Shown here: positions 62,546 to 64,000 of the stretch, piece after piece
Layout: every line of letters begins with the position of its first letter
Numbering within the stretch: the first letter of the stretch is position 1
Assembly: GCA_030531085.1 (NCBI GenBank)
Contig: JAUNOM010000009.1
Location: 1 to 64,000 of the forward strand
DNA length: 64,000 nucleotides
Source of the DNA: Prevotellaceae bacterium
GTDB lineage: Bacteria > Bacteroidota > Bacteroidia > Bacteroidales > Bacteroidaceae
Direction of reading: 5' to 3'
Made by a program: the position numbers and the translations under genes
The notes under the pieces: model-generated
The model's database searches: none
Told to the model about the DNA's origin: nothing
What the model saw: only the letters and a program-made list of their open reading frames with translations

Positions 62546-62575
62546 TTGTGAAATCACAGAAAATGTGTAATTTTG
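62546..62575 (+). promoter_or_regulatory. Promoter of the UpxY-like gene
   Basis: TTG (62546-62548), 19 bases, TAATTTTG (62568-62575). The predicted start near 62581 gives a leader of about 170 bases, the region on which UpxY-type antiterminators act in Bacteroides. Confidence 0.7.
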
Positions 62576-62752
62576 CAGCATAATGTCTTTCTCTCTATGG
62601 ATTGGAAGACCAAAGAAGTCTGTTAGTATGACGGATGCCGGTGGTTTTTCAATTATAGAACATTATTAAATAATAAATGGTAAATGTGCATAGAGACAGG
62701 CTGCCGTCATTGCGTATGGCTGCCATCGGAGACATAAGATAGATTGGATTTC

Positions 62753-63850
62753 ATGACACTGGATAGTACGAACTCCATTTCTATAATTCTTGAAAGCGAA
62801 AGCTTAGCAGGAAAAACAGCCATTTCCGAGTCAGATGTACAGTCTGGCGCGGAAGTGAGTTCGTGTATATACCAAAACAGATATGTTGACAAGAAACAGT
62901 TTGAAGTTCAGAGCTCCTGGTGCTATCTCTTTCTGCACCACAGAAGGGTTCACATTATATCAGACAGACTGATAGAGGACAACATACCATTTTTTATTCA
63001 TAAGACAATCCGTTATTATCGTAATAAGGACAAATCCAAAAGCATAAGGAAAAAGGAAGTTCCGACAATAAGCGGACTGGTATTCATTCAAGGTAATGTG
63101 ACAGAGATTCAGAGCTACCTTGATGACAATTTCCCGAACTACCATCTATGTAAGAACTGCAGCACAGGAAAACCTGCTGTCATCCCTGACAGTCAGATGC
63201 GCCCCTTTATGCGTCTTACCGAGACAAGGCCGGAGATGATACGCTTTATGCTTCAGCCCTTTTATCATTACGCCCGCAACCATACCCTTATCCGAATCAC
63301 CTCCGGAGACTTTGCAGGACTTGAGGGATACGTGGTCCGCATAGACCGCGACCGAAAGCTCGTGATGAATATTGGCGGCATGACCGTAGCAATCAGCGGA
63401 ATACACGCGGAGAGTTTCGAGGAGTTGAGGAGCCCCATTCAAGGGCAGCCAACCCAAGGGAATGGCGTACAGCTTTCAGAACGCCGTCTGACAAAGCATC
63501 AGACATTCATGGACAGATATTTCTACTATGCGGAGAGCAGTCATGACATACAGGAACAGGCAGAGAGTGTAAGGCGGTGGACAGAACACGCCATGATGTA
63601 TGCGCAAAAAGGAGAAGTGTCAAAAGCCTGGGAGACATTACTGTTTATGATAGAGGAAATAGCATTTTATCATTCCCAGTTGCTTGAGTGCCCAAAGATG
63701 GACATGGAACCAATACTTGCCGCAGGCTGGGAGGTAATCAATCTGGCTGTAGGAATGTCAGAGAAAGACTCCCTTCCAGACCACATAAGACAAGAGATGG
63801 CAGAGGAGTTAGAAAAGACATTAATGGATTATGGCTATCTTTTTGAATAG
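62753..63850 (+). CDS. UpxY/NusG-like transcription antiterminator
   Basis: 365 residues from the ATG at 62753; a TTG at 62744 would add three residues. The N-terminal NGN-like domain (WCYLFLHHRRVHIISDRLIEDNIPFFIHKTIRYY ... PTISGLVFIQGNVTEIQSYLD) is followed by a KOW-like motif (LIRITSGDFAGLEGYVVRIDRDRKLVMNIGGMTVAI). This is the layout of UpxY-type regulators that let polymerase read through capsule operons. It is longer than typical UpxY (about 170-200 residues): the last 130 residues are a helical extension of unknown role. It may head a surface-polysaccharide locus beyond the window edge. Confidence 0.78.
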   Translation: MTLDSTNSISIILESESLAGKTAISESDVQSGAEVSSCIYQNRYVDKKQFEVQSSWCYLFLHHRRVHIISDRLIEDNIPFFIHKTIRYYRNKDKSKSIRKKEVPTISGLVFIQGNVTEIQSYLDDNFPNYHLCKNCSTGKPAVIPDSQMRPFMRLTETRPEMIRFMLQPFYHYARNHTLIRITSGDFAGLEGYVVRIDRDRKLVMNIGGMTVAISGIHAESFEELRSPIQGQPTQGNGVQLSERRLTKHQTFMDRYFYYAESSHDIQEQAESVRRWTEHAMMYAQKGEVSKAWETLLFMIEEIAFYHSQLLECPKMDMEPILAAGWEVINLAVGMSEKDSLPDHIRQEMAEELEKTLMDYGYLFE

Positions 63851-63870
63851 CATATAGCGGAATAGGTAAT

Positions 63871-63987
63871 ATGAACTCAATCCTTACAAATAACACATTA
63901 AAAGTAACAGGGAAAGAAAACAAACTGCAGGCTGTACCAACCAATGCCAAAGTGTCAAAAAACAGAAAACTCATTCTGCCGTGTTAA
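63871..63987 (+). CDS. Possible 38-residue peptide
   Basis: An ATG at 63871 with AGGT 7 bases upstream opens a 38-codon frame (MNSILTNNTLKVTGKENKL...) ending in TAA at 63985. It is basic, with no signal peptide or known motif. It lies 20 bases after the UpxY-like gene. Chance cannot be excluded. Confidence 0.25.
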   Translation: MNSILTNNTLKVTGKENKLQAVPTNAKVSKNRKLILPC

Positions 63988-64000
63988 AACGTCCGCTGTG

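Overview
The window looks like chromosome of a Prevotella-like member of the Bacteroidales (Prevotellaceae in the broad sense). Supporting signs are Bacteroidetes-type promoters (TTG, 19-20 bases, TANNTTTG) in at least eleven places, Mfa1/Mfa2-type fimbriae, BspA-like leucine-rich repeats, type IX secretion (T9SS) genes with matching cargo tails, a Bacteroidetes-sized RicT, and a UpxY-like antiterminator at the right edge. No rRNA, CRISPR array, transposase or prophage gene was seen.

Layout. 134-11315: a seven-gene fimbrial operon (DUF3575, DUF3868/OmpA-like, Mfa1-type shaft subunit, FimB/Mfa2-type anchor, a minor Mfa-like lipoprotein, a large DUF4906 protein, a DUF5106 thioredoxin-fold protein). 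A strong hairpin follows the shaft gene and another lies inside the start of the last gene. 11342-14044: a two-domain alginate-lyase/beta-helix enzyme and tRNA-Gln. 14122-18330: a BspA-like LRR protein carrying cohesin-like and dockerin modules, and a separate cohesin-like protein with a T9SS tail. This locus has a long leader with a structured-RNA candidate and is bracketed by a short dispersed repeat. 18473-28785: tRNA-Pro, aroA, the T9SS lipoprotein PorW/SprE, thioredoxin, then a leftward operon holB-ricT-gldH-porX-tsaE. 28911-38044: a dispersed non-coding repeat, a nucleosidase gene broken by TGA, a Spy/DUF4890-like protein, a PL1 pectate lyase with a T9SS tail, asnS, an RluB pseudouridine synthase whose QRGGY-rich N-terminal extension is separated by TGA, and purB.

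38084-47839: an envelope operon (large coiled-coil lipoprotein, small lipoprotein, OmpA-family protein), then an eleven-repeat InlB/Listeria-Bacteroides-repeat adhesin with its own small lipoprotein. 47994-50052: DUF3737 and a PatB/MalY aminotransferase. 50053-50970: a non-coding stretch in which the second copy of the 28.9-kb dispersed repeat sits between two inverted GT/CA-ended palindromic units. 50970-54636: an outer-membrane protein and a GH43 enzyme. 54707-59940: riboflavin genes ribD-ribE-ribBA-ribH followed by DUF1846. 60035-62418: adenine deaminase and an FMN reductase. 62546-63987: a promoter, a leader of about 170 bases, a UpxY-like antiterminator and a possible tiny ORF, perhaps the start of a surface polysaccharide locus.

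The genes share a cell-surface theme. PorW, PorX and GldH belong to T9SS, and at least three window proteins (cohesin-like protein, PL1 lyase, InlB-repeat adhesin) end in tails resembling T9SS sorting signals. The fimbrial operon, the OmpA-family operon and several plant-polysaccharide enzymes fit a host- or fibre-associated gut or oral bacterium. Bases 1-133 show nothing I can name.
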